This document shows positions 1 through 6,203 of a DNA stretch of 22,104 bases, one piece after another. This DNA is from a virus. The stretch lies in IMG/VR virus record IMGVR_UViG_3300003650_000049, positions 1-22,104 of that record. One strand, written 5' to 3'. Made by a program: the position numbers and the translations under genes. The notes beneath the pieces are model-generated. The model did not search any database, had not been told where the DNA came from, and was given only the letters and a program-made list of their open reading frames with translations. Position 1 is the stretch's first letter. Each line of letters opens with the position of its first letter.

Positions 1-103
1 AACAACCAGTGGCTTTAACACCTATTCTGATTCCAACACCCTGGCCCCGTCTGGTAATGCTCTCATTGATTTGTTTCGCTGCATTTTCGGTCAATGTAAT
101 CAT
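1..103 (-). CDS. IscA/HesB-type iron-sulphur cluster A-type carrier (partial, N-terminus only)
   Basis: Only the first 34 codons lie in the window; the gene runs off the left edge. The N-terminus begins MITLTENAAKQINE and reaches GIRIGVKATGC. This matches the start of A-type iron-sulphur carriers (IscA/SufA/ErpA/HesB family), in which a short helix is followed by a beta strand and the first of three cluster-binding cysteines in a T-x-G-C context; here that is Cys34. Such proteins receive and deliver Fe-S clusters to apo-proteins in the cytoplasm. The ATG is preceded by a GGAG Shine-Dalgarno site about 7 bases upstream. The other two cysteines (C-x-C near the C-terminus) are outside the window, so activity cannot be judged. 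The plus-strand frame over this region has no recognisable product. Confidence 0.75.
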   Translation of the reverse strand, partial: MITLTENAAKQINESITRRGQGVGIRIGVKATGC

Positions 104-156
104 ATTAAACTCCGTTAACATTTACAACACTAAAAGTATTATTGTTTCACTATTAC

Positions 157-1359
157 TTATGGTCGGTTATGATCGGCCACGTTGTAACCAATACGGCCAC
201 GTTTAACTGGACGTCGTAATACTGCACCTGTTGTACTTGCTGATGAGCCAGTTATTACACCACCTACTACTGATGCTGCTGTAACTGTACCAATGGCACT
301 TGTTGCTGGACCGATTGTTACACTGCCAACAACTGATGCTGCTGTTACTGTATCAAAACTTCTTATTCCGCCAATCTTCATTTCACCACTGTACATACTT
401 TTTGCAAAACGAGTTGCTACATCTGAATTTAATTCTGTAATTGGATGACAGATAGAACCCCGCGTTTCGAAAGTATAATGGAATTGAGTATAATCATAAT
501 GTGAGAATATTTTAACGTTAGGGTCAAAAAATGGGTTATTTCCTTTACAATTCTGAAGATCGTTAATTAAAGCTCTTAGCATCTCTGTAGATAATTTAAA
601 AATTTCATCTATATCTTTTGGAAAATAAGTCCGATTATCTAAATGCATGATATAACTTTTATTGTACACCTGATTATTAAAAGGAGGAACCCACCCATTG
701 GAATAATTAATGTCAGATAAATGTTCCTTACCTTCGGCGGATCTAAGCCAAGGTAATATAATACATGGAATTTTTAATACGTGTGCTAAATGTGCCATTC
801 CACCTTCGTATCCAATCATACATTCACAATGGTTGTTTAACAAAAATATTTTGTCATCTAATAGCATGTTTGAATCTAATGTTAAAACATCATATCCTGC
901 TAATTTTATTTGAGCAAATAATTTTGCATATTGATCTATTCCATAATGACGATTTCTAGGAAATCTAAAATTTGCCGATTCTTTTTCAAATTCATCTGAA
1001 AAAAATACCGAATCGGGATCCAGATTACGGTAACAGGCAATACCTATATATTTTTTCTTTTTTTCTGCGGTAGGATATTTATTGCCTTTATAATTAATAC
1101 TATCTACATTAAAATAAGGGGCAAAAAATTTATCAGAATCTGTAATACTATTTTCAAAATAATCCCAATCGTTGTGAGTGTTATCTCTAATAATTTTTAT
1201 CTGCGCAATTGACAATGTGTTTATTAAAACGTCAATAGTGTTATGTAAAGTATGATTTCCATGAAACTCTATTGCTTGTCCGCTATGAATAAGCATAGAC
1301 AAATGCCCTAATATTGTACCAAGTCCACGATTAATATTTGTTCTAATTATTATAGGCAT
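157..1359 (-). CDS. Glycosyltransferase, GT-B fold / family 9 (heptosyltransferase)-like, with repetitive tail
   Basis: A 400-residue protein. Residues about 104-203 look like the C-terminal Rossmann domain of a GT-B glycosyltransferase of the GT9 type. There is a strand starting IGIACYR, then a helix-strand unit ending in GYDVLTLDS, then EGGMAHLAHVLKIPCIIL (about 185-202), which resembles the G-x-x-H-x-A nucleotide-sugar site. The role would be transfer of a sugar to a virion protein, DNA or host surface glycan; the acceptor cannot be told. The C-terminal 65 residues are low-complexity, rich in Ala, Gly, Val, Thr and Ser. They contain TVTAASVVG twice (residues 337-345 and 358-366) and end in a basic patch. 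Such a tail is not typical of GT9 and may be a separate module. The ATG at 1359 lacks a strong Shine-Dalgarno site. Confidence 0.55.
   Translation of the reverse strand: MPIIIRTNINRGLGTILGHLSMLIHSGQAIEFHGNHTLHNTIDVLINTLSIAQIKIIRDNTHNDWDYFENSITDSDKFFAPYFNVDSINYKGNKYPTAEKKKKYIGIACYRNLDPDSVFFSDEFEKESANFRFPRNRHYGIDQYAKLFAQIKLAGYDVLTLDSNMLLDDKIFLLNNHCECMIGYEGGMAHLAHVLKIPCIILPWLRSAEGKEHLSDINYSNGWVPPFNNQVYNKSYIMHLDNRTYFPKDIDEIFKLSTEMLRALINDLQNCKGNNPFFDPNVKIFSHYDYTQFHYTFETRGSICHPITELNSDVATRFAKSMYSGEMKIGGIRSFDTVTAASVVGSVTIGPATSAIGTVTAASVVGGVITGSSASTTGAVLRRPVKRGRIGYNVADHNRP
262..351 (-). repeat. Short coding repeat in the glycosyltransferase tail
   Basis: Two copies of a 27-base unit encoding TVTAASVVG lie 63 bases apart in the same frame, separated by a related Val/Gly/Thr/Ala-rich segment. 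They look like a degenerate 21-residue tandem duplication in the protein tail. The repeat is visible directly in the nucleotide sequence; its function is unknown. Confidence 0.6.
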
Positions 1360-1390
1360 TGATCTTCATTTATTTCTATCAGATCAATGA

Positions 1391-1582
1391 TTAATACCCC
1401 ACTGACTGTGGGCCAAAATTCTTTGTTTCTTTTATCCAACCAATTAGACAATCTTGGCCGTAATCTGTTTTGAATTTGTTAACAGCAATAAATTCATTTT
1501 CTGCATCCACCCGAATTTTAAACTGTTTAACTTCGCCAGTGCTGCGGTCTGTTGTTTTTATAAAAGCTTCCCAGGTTTTCAT
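1391..1582 (-). CDS. Small conserved phage protein, function unknown
   Basis: A 63-residue protein starting MKTWEAFIKTTDRSTGE. It resembles small uncharacterised proteins common in T4-like environmental phages, where a short beta-hairpin (the F-x-I-R-V-x-A-E-N-E region) is followed by an alpha helix. No catalytic motif is seen. The start is well supported: an AGGAG Shine-Dalgarno site lies 5 bases upstream, and a consensus sigma-70 promoter with an overlapping palindrome lies just beyond it. The gene can therefore be expressed on its own, separately from the structural-type genes upstream. The downstream glycosyltransferase begins 32 bases after its stop and is probably co-transcribed. Confidence 0.6.
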   Translation of the reverse strand: MKTWEAFIKTTDRSTGEVKQFKIRVDAENEFIAVNKFKTDYGQDCLIGWIKETKNFGPQSVGY

Positions 1583-1591
1583 TTAGTCTCC

Positions 1592-1610
1592 TACAGTATA
1601 TTATACTGTA
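1592..1610. promoter_or_regulatory. Palindromic operator candidate overlapping the -10 box
   Basis: An inverted repeat with two perfect 8-base arms, TACAGTAT and ATACTGTA, is separated by 3 bases. It covers the whole -10 element and the expected start site of the promoter at 1600-1628. That geometry suits a dimeric repressor blocking RNA polymerase. The regulator is unknown. Confidence 0.5.
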
Positions 1611-1628
1611 TTTAACACCGGGTGTCAA
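1600..1628 (-). promoter_or_regulatory. Consensus sigma-70 promoter before the 1582 gene
   Basis: On the minus strand a perfect -35 box TTGACA (1623-1628) and a perfect -10 box TATAAT (1600-1605) are separated by 17 bases. Transcription would start about 10 bases before the Shine-Dalgarno site of the 1582 gene. The -10 lies inside a palindrome (1592-1610). Confidence 0.85.
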
Positions 1629-1632
1629 CCAA

Positions 1633-1983
1633 TTATTGCATGCGACGCATTGCAGATTTGGCAGATTTAGATACCACTTGCTGTGCTTGCGGAACACTCA
1701 TGTTTGATGGCCCAATGTCGGCACCACGAAAACTGATCATTCCAGATTCCTGATCAATTGGCTCTAATAGAGCATCCAATGGAGGGCTATTTAGGATTTG
1801 ACCAATATTTTGATCGGTAATATTAATTCCAATACTCTTAGCTAACTGTATAAAAGCCTGTTGACTTATTTGTTTAGTAGAGTTAGAATTTTCGGCGCGG
1901 CCGGCAAGGAAATTGATGAGACCCATTAGTTTGTTTGGGTCTGCACCACCGTCGGGCTGCTCCTCTACTTCATCAATTCGCAT
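1633..1983 (-). CDS. Conserved phage protein, function unknown (structural neighbourhood)
   Basis: A 116-residue soluble protein without signal or membrane segments. The middle part (about residues 15-75) is helical, with INFLAGRAEN and QAFIQLAKSIGINITDQNIGQIL. It ends in a basic Lys/Arg tail (SAKSAMRRMQ). Its ATG overlaps the stop of the preceding gene by one base (TAATG), which is typical of translational coupling, so it is probably made with the 304-residue protein encoded upstream and may act with it. No domain is recognised. Its downstream end is followed by the independent promoter at 1600-1628. Confidence 0.55.
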   Translation of the reverse strand: MRIDEVEEQPDGGADPNKLMGLINFLAGRAENSNSTKQISQQAFIQLAKSIGINITDQNIGQILNSPPLDALLEPIDQESGMISFRGADIGPSNMSVPQAQQVVSKSAKSAMRRMQ

Positions 1984-2897
1984 TATCTACGACCGCGGCC
2001 CAGTGCTGCTCTTGGAGCAGGTGGAATTTCTTCGTCGCCCATTGGAGGAGCAATGTTTCCCATTTGTCCAAGTGCACCGCTCTCATCACCCATTGGGTCA
2101 ACCCCGCCGGCTGCTGGGTCGCCCATGCCACCTAAGTCGTTTGCCGGTGCAACAGATTGACCTGTTACCACACCAAGTGCTTGTTCCATTTGTTGCTTTG
2201 AACTTTGCAGATTTTGAACTAGTCCAGTTAATGCAGCGCCAGCATCAGCATTGAATTGTTGTGATTGTTCTGGACCAACTTGATTCTTGATTGAGTCTAC
2301 TAATGCCGGTAGTTCTTTGAACTGCAAGCTAGTGGTGTCTTCAATCATCTTTTGCATCTTGTCTACCATGTCTTGTGCAGCCAATACTACTTGCGCTTGT
2401 TGCACTTCGCTCTCTTTAAGCATGCGATATGCACGGCGCAGACTTTCTGTGGTCTTAGCCAATGCAGCAGCAGACACTAATTTTTGTTCGTCTGGGTTAA
2501 GGTTTTGTCCCTTAGCCGCTTTTTCTAAAGCTAGTTTAATCTTAGGATCTTTTTGTGCAGCAATCTCGGCAGCCGCATCTGTTGGTGGAGTAATAGCTCC
2601 TGGGACTGCTGCTGCGGTAGGTGCAGCACCAGGTGCTGGTGCTACTGCGAATTCGTTAAGTCTAGTAACTAGAGCTTGCTCTACCATTACTAGCTTGAGA
2701 TAAGCTGGATTTTTCTCACTGTGATGGGAAGCAGGTTGGCGACGAGATTCACCTAGCACACCCCGTACTCGGGTGAGCATTTTACGGGCTTGTGGGCCAG
2801 TTAGTTTATGGAAGCTCATGTGCGAGCCAAAATAGCTCTCGAATACACGAGACATTTGTTTACTTGGCTTAGGTGCCGCTAATTCATGCAGTTTCAT
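1983..2897 (-). CDS. Conserved phage protein, coiled-coil, Ala/Gly/Pro-rich; candidate virion or scaffold component
   Basis: A 304-residue protein. Residues about 85-110 form an Ala/Pro-rich linker. Residues about 150-245 contain a long, Gln- and Glu-rich helical region (YRMLKESEVQQAQVVLAAQ, then DMVDKMQKMIED, then SIKNQVGPEQSQQF) likely to form coiled coils. The last 55 residues are a Gly/Met/Pro/Asp-rich disordered tail ending in GRGRR. The composition is typical of phage scaffolding or accessory head/tail proteins, but no specific family is certain. The ATG overlaps the previous gene by 14 bases. A CTAAATA box lies at 2921-2927, which suggests late expression. Confidence 0.55.
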   Translation of the reverse strand: MKLHELAAPKPSKQMSRVFESYFGSHMSFHKLTGPQARKMLTRVRGVLGESRRQPASHHSEKNPAYLKLVMVEQALVTRLNEFAVAPAPGAAPTAAAVPGAITPPTDAAAEIAAQKDPKIKLALEKAAKGQNLNPDEQKLVSAAALAKTTESLRRAYRMLKESEVQQAQVVLAAQDMVDKMQKMIEDTTSLQFKELPALVDSIKNQVGPEQSQQFNADAGAALTGLVQNLQSSKQQMEQALGVVTGQSVAPANDLGGMGDPAAGGVDPMGDESGALGQMGNIAPPMGDEEIPPAPRAALGRGRR

Positions 2898-3348
2898 TTT
2901 GGAATCCTCTTAGTTGTAGATATTTAGCCGAGTTTAGACATTTTTCTAATTCGTTATTTAACAAAGCAAACTGCTCTATCTTTGGTTGTAGCTTGGTTAA
3001 AACCACCTCTACAAAGTCGCTGTTAGTGCTGCGGTCTGCTTGTGCTTTACTGACTTGAATGTCAGAACTCATTTCTTGCTTTTTACGATCTAAATTTTTA
3101 ATGTAAATTGCAAGATTTATTTGATTGTATTTATCTGCCACACACCACGAAATTGCAATGCGTTTGTTGCCAAAGGCTGCAATAAGATCATTATTGATTG
3201 TGCGGACTTCATATTGATGTTTATTTGGAATTAATTGATATTTTCCAAATGCAATATAACTGTCGTTTTGATCTTTTAAAATCGTTGAATCGAGATTGCG
3301 TTTAAATTCGCGGGCAGCAAATCGATCTAATTTTTGTTCTTTATTCAT
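2884..3348 (-). CDS. Conserved phage protein, function unknown
   Basis: A 154-residue protein starting MNKEQKLDRFAAREF. The frame is open 11 codons further upstream, but the start at 3348 is chosen because its ATG overlaps the previous stop as ATGA. The N-terminal two thirds look alpha/beta: YIAFGKYQLIPNKHQYEVR, then IAAFGNKRIAISWCVADKY, followed by a long helix with KNLDRKKQEMSSDIQVSKA. The C-terminus is helical. It resembles uncharacterised proteins next to structural genes in environmental T4-like phages. No enzymatic motif is visible. Confidence 0.55.
   Translation of the reverse strand: MNKEQKLDRFAAREFKRNLDSTILKDQNDSYIAFGKYQLIPNKHQYEVRTINNDLIAAFGNKRIAISWCVADKYNQINLAIYIKNLDRKKQEMSSDIQVSKAQADRSTNSDFVEVVLTKLQPKIEQFALLNNELEKCLNSAKYLQLRGFQNETA
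2921..2927 (-). promoter_or_regulatory. T4-late-promoter-like CTAAATA box
   Basis: The minus strand reads GGCTAAATATC, close to the T4 late -10 consensus TATAAATA recognised by phage sigma gp55. It lies 24-30 bases before the ATG at 2897, but inside the 3' end of the preceding gene. No -35 is needed for T4 late promoters. The assignment rests on similarity and spacing only. Confidence 0.35.
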
Positions 3349-3779
3349 TTTATTTCTAGTGTATTTATTGTAGAGAACCAAATGTTCTGATCTGGTCCAT
3401 TGGTTACTAAATGAGCCGGGAGTCCTTTTGGTTCGCCCAAGTCGATTATCATTGGAATTCCATCACATTCATTGGCCAACCCATCGAGATTATTGATATC
3501 GCTATTTATACTGTATACTCCGGGAGTTTCTACTTCAAACACAAATTGCCAGCGTGAAGCTATCTGTGCAGGCGCCACAATTACCAATGGTTGCGCCCTT
3601 AGACTAATCATTTGCATAATAGTTTCGAAGTTACGCTGTTGATTTCTAGAACGGTTCCAGTCGTTTATATTTTGTATAACGCTGCCGGCTTGATCTGTGT
3701 ATGGCACATTGGCGGTGCGAAAATGTGCGGTGGTACCAGTTTGCCTGCAATCAAAAAGAGTTCTACATAGTATTTGCAT
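3345..3779 (-). CDS. Conserved phage protein, function unknown (structural neighbourhood)
   Basis: A 144-residue protein starting MQILCRTLFDCRQTGTTAHF. An in-frame ATG exists at 3842, but the transcription terminator of the previous gene lies between the two, so 3779 is preferred. Recognisable segments are R-S-R-N-Q-Q-R-N-F-E-T (a basic/polar helix) and a beta-rich second half (WQFVFEVETPGVYSINSD). The beta-sandwich feel and the location suggest a small virion protein, which is inference only. Its stop overlaps the next ATG (ATGA). A TTAAATA box (3787-3793) 7 bases before the ATG may be a late promoter. Confidence 0.55.
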   Translation of the reverse strand: MQILCRTLFDCRQTGTTAHFRTANVPYTDQAGSVIQNINDWNRSRNQQRNFETIMQMISLRAQPLVIVAPAQIASRWQFVFEVETPGVYSINSDINNLDGLANECDGIPMIIDLGEPKGLPAHLVTNGPDQNIWFSTINTLEIK

Positions 3780-3800
3780 TAGCAGGTATTTAAGGACAAA

Positions 3801-3827
3801 GAAAAACCCTGGAATAAATCCAGGGTT
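3801..3827 (-). terminator. Rho-independent terminator after the 3850-4236 gene
   Basis: On the minus strand a perfect 9-base-pair stem (AACCCTGGA/TCCAGGGTT) with a 5-base loop is followed by a run of T. It sits 23 bases after the stop codon at 3850 and before the start chosen for the next gene. Confidence 0.85.
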
Positions 3828-3849
3828 ATTCGTTACAATCAATAATTGA

Positions 3850-4236
3850 TTATGAAGCTGCTAGTTTGAATCCGACGCCAGTAGCAGAGGCAATCGTGAA
3901 ACCAGGGAAGGTAACATCAGCTGCTGTCAAGAATGCAGCAGCGTCTTCGAATGCACCAGTTGGGAACACACCAAAGCTAATCTTAGTATCGTCAACTTGG
4001 TACATTGCAACAGTAGAAGTTTGTTGAACTCCTTGAATTACAGCTGAAACGTAACCATTAACACCTTGCTCAGCAGCAAGCGAACCGCTAGCGACTACCT
4101 GGAAGAAGTCCAGCTTTGGGCCGGCCAGGTTAACTGGGGTGCCAGAACTGTCGCTAGTAGGATCTACCGGACCGTCCAATACGTCGATTGCGAATACTGG
4201 TTGTGCATCGCCAGTTGCTTTTAGATAATATGCCAT
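3850..4236 (-). CDS. Conserved phage structural-like protein
   Basis: A 128-residue protein starting MAYYLKATGDAQPVFAIDVL. It is rich in Ala, Gly, Val and Thr, acidic, and predicted to be largely beta. It resembles small abundant proteins of unknown function in marine T4-like phages. It is a single-gene transcription unit. A CTAAATA late-like box (4278-4285) and an AAAGGA Shine-Dalgarno site 9 bases before the ATG lie upstream, and a strong terminator (3801-3827) lies downstream. This isolated, well-terminated arrangement is what would be expected of a highly expressed virion protein. No family name can be given. Confidence 0.6.
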   Translation of the reverse strand: MAYYLKATGDAQPVFAIDVLDGPVDPTSDSSGTPVNLAGPKLDFFQVVASGSLAAEQGVNGYVSAVIQGVQQTSTVAMYQVDDTKISFGVFPTGAFEDAAAFLTAADVTFPGFTIASATGVGFKLAAS

Positions 4237-4277
4237 TTTAAATTTCCTTTAAGTTATTGGGAACTCTGTCCCTGCAC

Positions 4278-4285
4278 TTATTTAG
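4278..4285 (-). promoter_or_regulatory. T4-late-promoter-like CTAAATAA box
   Basis: CTAAATAA on the minus strand lies 42-49 bases before the ATG at 4236, in the 68-base gap after the previous gene. It is the clearest late-promoter candidate because it is intergenic and precedes a single-gene unit with its own terminator. Confidence 0.45.
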
Positions 4286-4304
4286 TTATTTGTTAAAAAA
4301 ACTA

Positions 4305-6203
4305 CTATTTAGGATTATTTTGAGCACGATTTCTAGCGGTAAAATCAAAGCGATTCACCGCTTTAGCGTATCCAGCAGGGGTGGCCATTACCCATCCTTC
4401 ATGTCCGGGATCCTTCAAATCCAATTGCTTTAAGATATCAAGTTTTAAATCGTGTAATAAGATAAACAAAGTAAATGCCACAGCAAGGCCTTCTTGGTTG
4501 CTAGATGGACTATTTAGGTATTCGATAATATTAGTGAATTTGCGGGGGCTAACCTTGGTCTGCAACCAATCCCCAAACTCTGCTAACAAGTTGTCAAAGT
4601 GTCCGGACCCAATTCTGTAGTTTATGTAATCAATGCATAGTTTGGCCAAATCTGTGATTTGCATGGCACGAAGTTCAGCAGGATTAAACAGCGTGTCAAT
4701 GAGTGCACCTTTGCTACGCAATATGCCTTTGATTTGTTTAATCAATGCAGCATTTGGTTCCATTGATTTGCCTGCAATGGGTTCAATCAATAACAAACCG
4801 GGCACATCATTAAATGATACTCTGCTCAGTGGTTGTCGTGGCTCACCTTGATCAGCATACATTGAGTGCATAGCTATACCAATTTTGTTGTTGCCGATTC
4901 GTCGTCCAAGTGCAGACTTAGCTGGAATACGATATTGCACAGTATTTGGTTTAAACACATAATTGCCTTGTTCAAGTGGAGGTGTGTCCATATACAACAA
5001 GTCGCCCTTAACATAGCCGCGGAAGTTAGTAGGAGTTGCTGCTTCTAATATAGGAAATAGTGTGGCATACAATTGGATCAATTCATCTCGTGGCCCAGCA
5101 CGAGTACGCTGTATATCGCCCATCATTTGCGGGCTTGTCGCAAGTCCATCGTAGCCCTTAGCTTCAAATCCCGAACCATCAGTTAATACAAACTCACTAG
5201 TAGCAGGTTTACGCCCAAATATCAATGCTGGCTTGCCATCCCACTTAACTGTAGTGGTATTGGGTTGTTGCGTAGCAGCGTCAACAATAGCAAGTGCGTC
5301 TGCCACTCCACTGCTTCCTCTGCGAAATACAAGGTCTTCTAAGTGTTCAATACCTTTTGCTCTACCACCTACTCCAGCAACCTCGGCTTCATAAAGTTGA
5401 TATTGGTTTGTTTTCTCGTTGTCAATTAATGGCATCATGCCTTGATTAACGATGCGGTCCCGCAGGTTGGCCAGGAAGTTTACATCCGAATTTTCCTTGA
5501 CAAGGTCCGGCGGTTGCAATCCTTCTCTATTAAGATACTCTTGAAAATCTGCTAATTTAGCGTCGCGGTTTTTATCTTTTGCTAATGCAGCATAAATGCT
5601 TTCTACATTTTTAAGATTTGCTCGTGTAGCATTTTTGCCCAATAGAATTTGAGCCACATAGTCTGGATCTTCGCCACCTTGTACAAGTTGATTAGTAGTG
5701 CGACTAAACATACCATTTGCACCAACTCTAAGTCCTGCTTGTTTTGCAATACTTGACATCAATACATTGCGGTGCATTCCTCTGTAAGTTGAGTCTTCTG
5801 CACCGCCGTAGTAGAACTGTCCCCAGTCTAAGTTAGGAAAAAACATAAAGTCTGATTGCACATAGCCATTTTCCGGTCTACCACCTATTGGAGTGCGTAG
5901 ATGCACCTCGCCTTTTTTTACAACCCAGTTCTTGGGGTCTTCGCCGTGGCTTTTTGCCCATTGAACTAACTTTGCTGCTAGCTGTTCTTTGCTAATCTCG
6001 CTCGCATCAACTGCAAGATCCAGATCACCGCTTGTGGGTGTGCGGCCAGTGCTGCCCAACCAACGCTCGCGAGGGAATTCTAGTCCTGTTAATTGCTCTA
6101 TCCACAGCACGGTGGCAGCGACATCGCTTTGGTTAATGCGAATAGTCAGTGGTCGACCGTCGGCGTCTTTGAATACATTGCCGCCTTCTACTAATAATCT
6201 CAT
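4305..6203 (-). CDS. Two-domain protein: Pol-beta-type nucleotidyltransferase fused to a KxDG ligase-like domain
   Basis: A 632-residue protein. Residues about 48-120 carry a Pol-beta superfamily nucleotidyltransferase signature: GS at 50-51, Asp60 and Asp62 in SGDLDLAVD, and a third acidic strand QSDFMFF with Asp118. Residues about 285-615 resemble a phage-specific relative of the covalent nucleotidyltransferase (DNA/RNA ligase and capping) superfamily. That part has VKWDGKPA with Lys320 as candidate nucleotidylated lysine, GYVKGDLLYM (about 396-405), FKPNTVQYRIP, and EGWVMATPAGYAK (602-614) resembling ligase motifs IV and V. The spacing between motifs I and IV (about 280 residues) is much longer than in classical ligases. 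Substrate and pathway are unknown; repair or modification of nucleic acid ends is one possibility. The ATG overlaps the preceding stop as ATGA. It sits among structural-type genes, so a packaging or virion role is not excluded. Confidence 0.6.
   Translation of the reverse strand: MRLLVEGGNVFKDADGRPLTIRINQSDVAATVLWIEQLTGLEFPRERWLGSTGRTPTSGDLDLAVDASEISKEQLAAKLVQWAKSHGEDPKNWVVKKGEVHLRTPIGGRPENGYVQSDFMFFPNLDWGQFYYGGAEDSTYRGMHRNVLMSSIAKQAGLRVGANGMFSRTTNQLVQGGEDPDYVAQILLGKNATRANLKNVESIYAALAKDKNRDAKLADFQEYLNREGLQPPDLVKENSDVNFLANLRDRIVNQGMMPLIDNEKTNQYQLYEAEVAGVGGRAKGIEHLEDLVFRRGSSGVADALAIVDAATQQPNTTTVKWDGKPALIFGRKPATSEFVLTDGSGFEAKGYDGLATSPQMMGDIQRTRAGPRDELIQLYATLFPILEAATPTNFRGYVKGDLLYMDTPPLEQGNYVFKPNTVQYRIPAKSALGRRIGNNKIGIAMHSMYADQGEPRQPLSRVSFNDVPGLLLIEPIAGKSMEPNAALIKQIKGILRSKGALIDTLFNPAELRAMQITDLAKLCIDYINYRIGSGHFDNLLAEFGDWLQTKVSPRKFTNIIEYLNSPSSNQEGLAVAFTLFILLHDLKLDILKQLDLKDPGHEGWVMATPAGYAKAVNRFDFTARNRAQNNPK

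Noticed and set aside
9-206. Plus-strand open frame of 65 codons at the left edge
   Set aside because: The minus strand here encodes a recognisable Fe-S carrier start and the end of the glycosyltransferase; the plus product has no family resemblance and no Shine-Dalgarno site.
3503-3510. Another exact TATAAATA on the minus strand
   Set aside because: It is internal to the 144-residue gene (coding Ser-Ile-Asn-Ser); the next gene starts 155 bases on and is translationally coupled to this one.
3780-3842. Upstream extension of the 3779 gene by 21 codons
   Set aside because: The extension would be encoded across the terminator hairpin of the preceding gene and is hydrophobic nonsense compared with the well-formed remainder.
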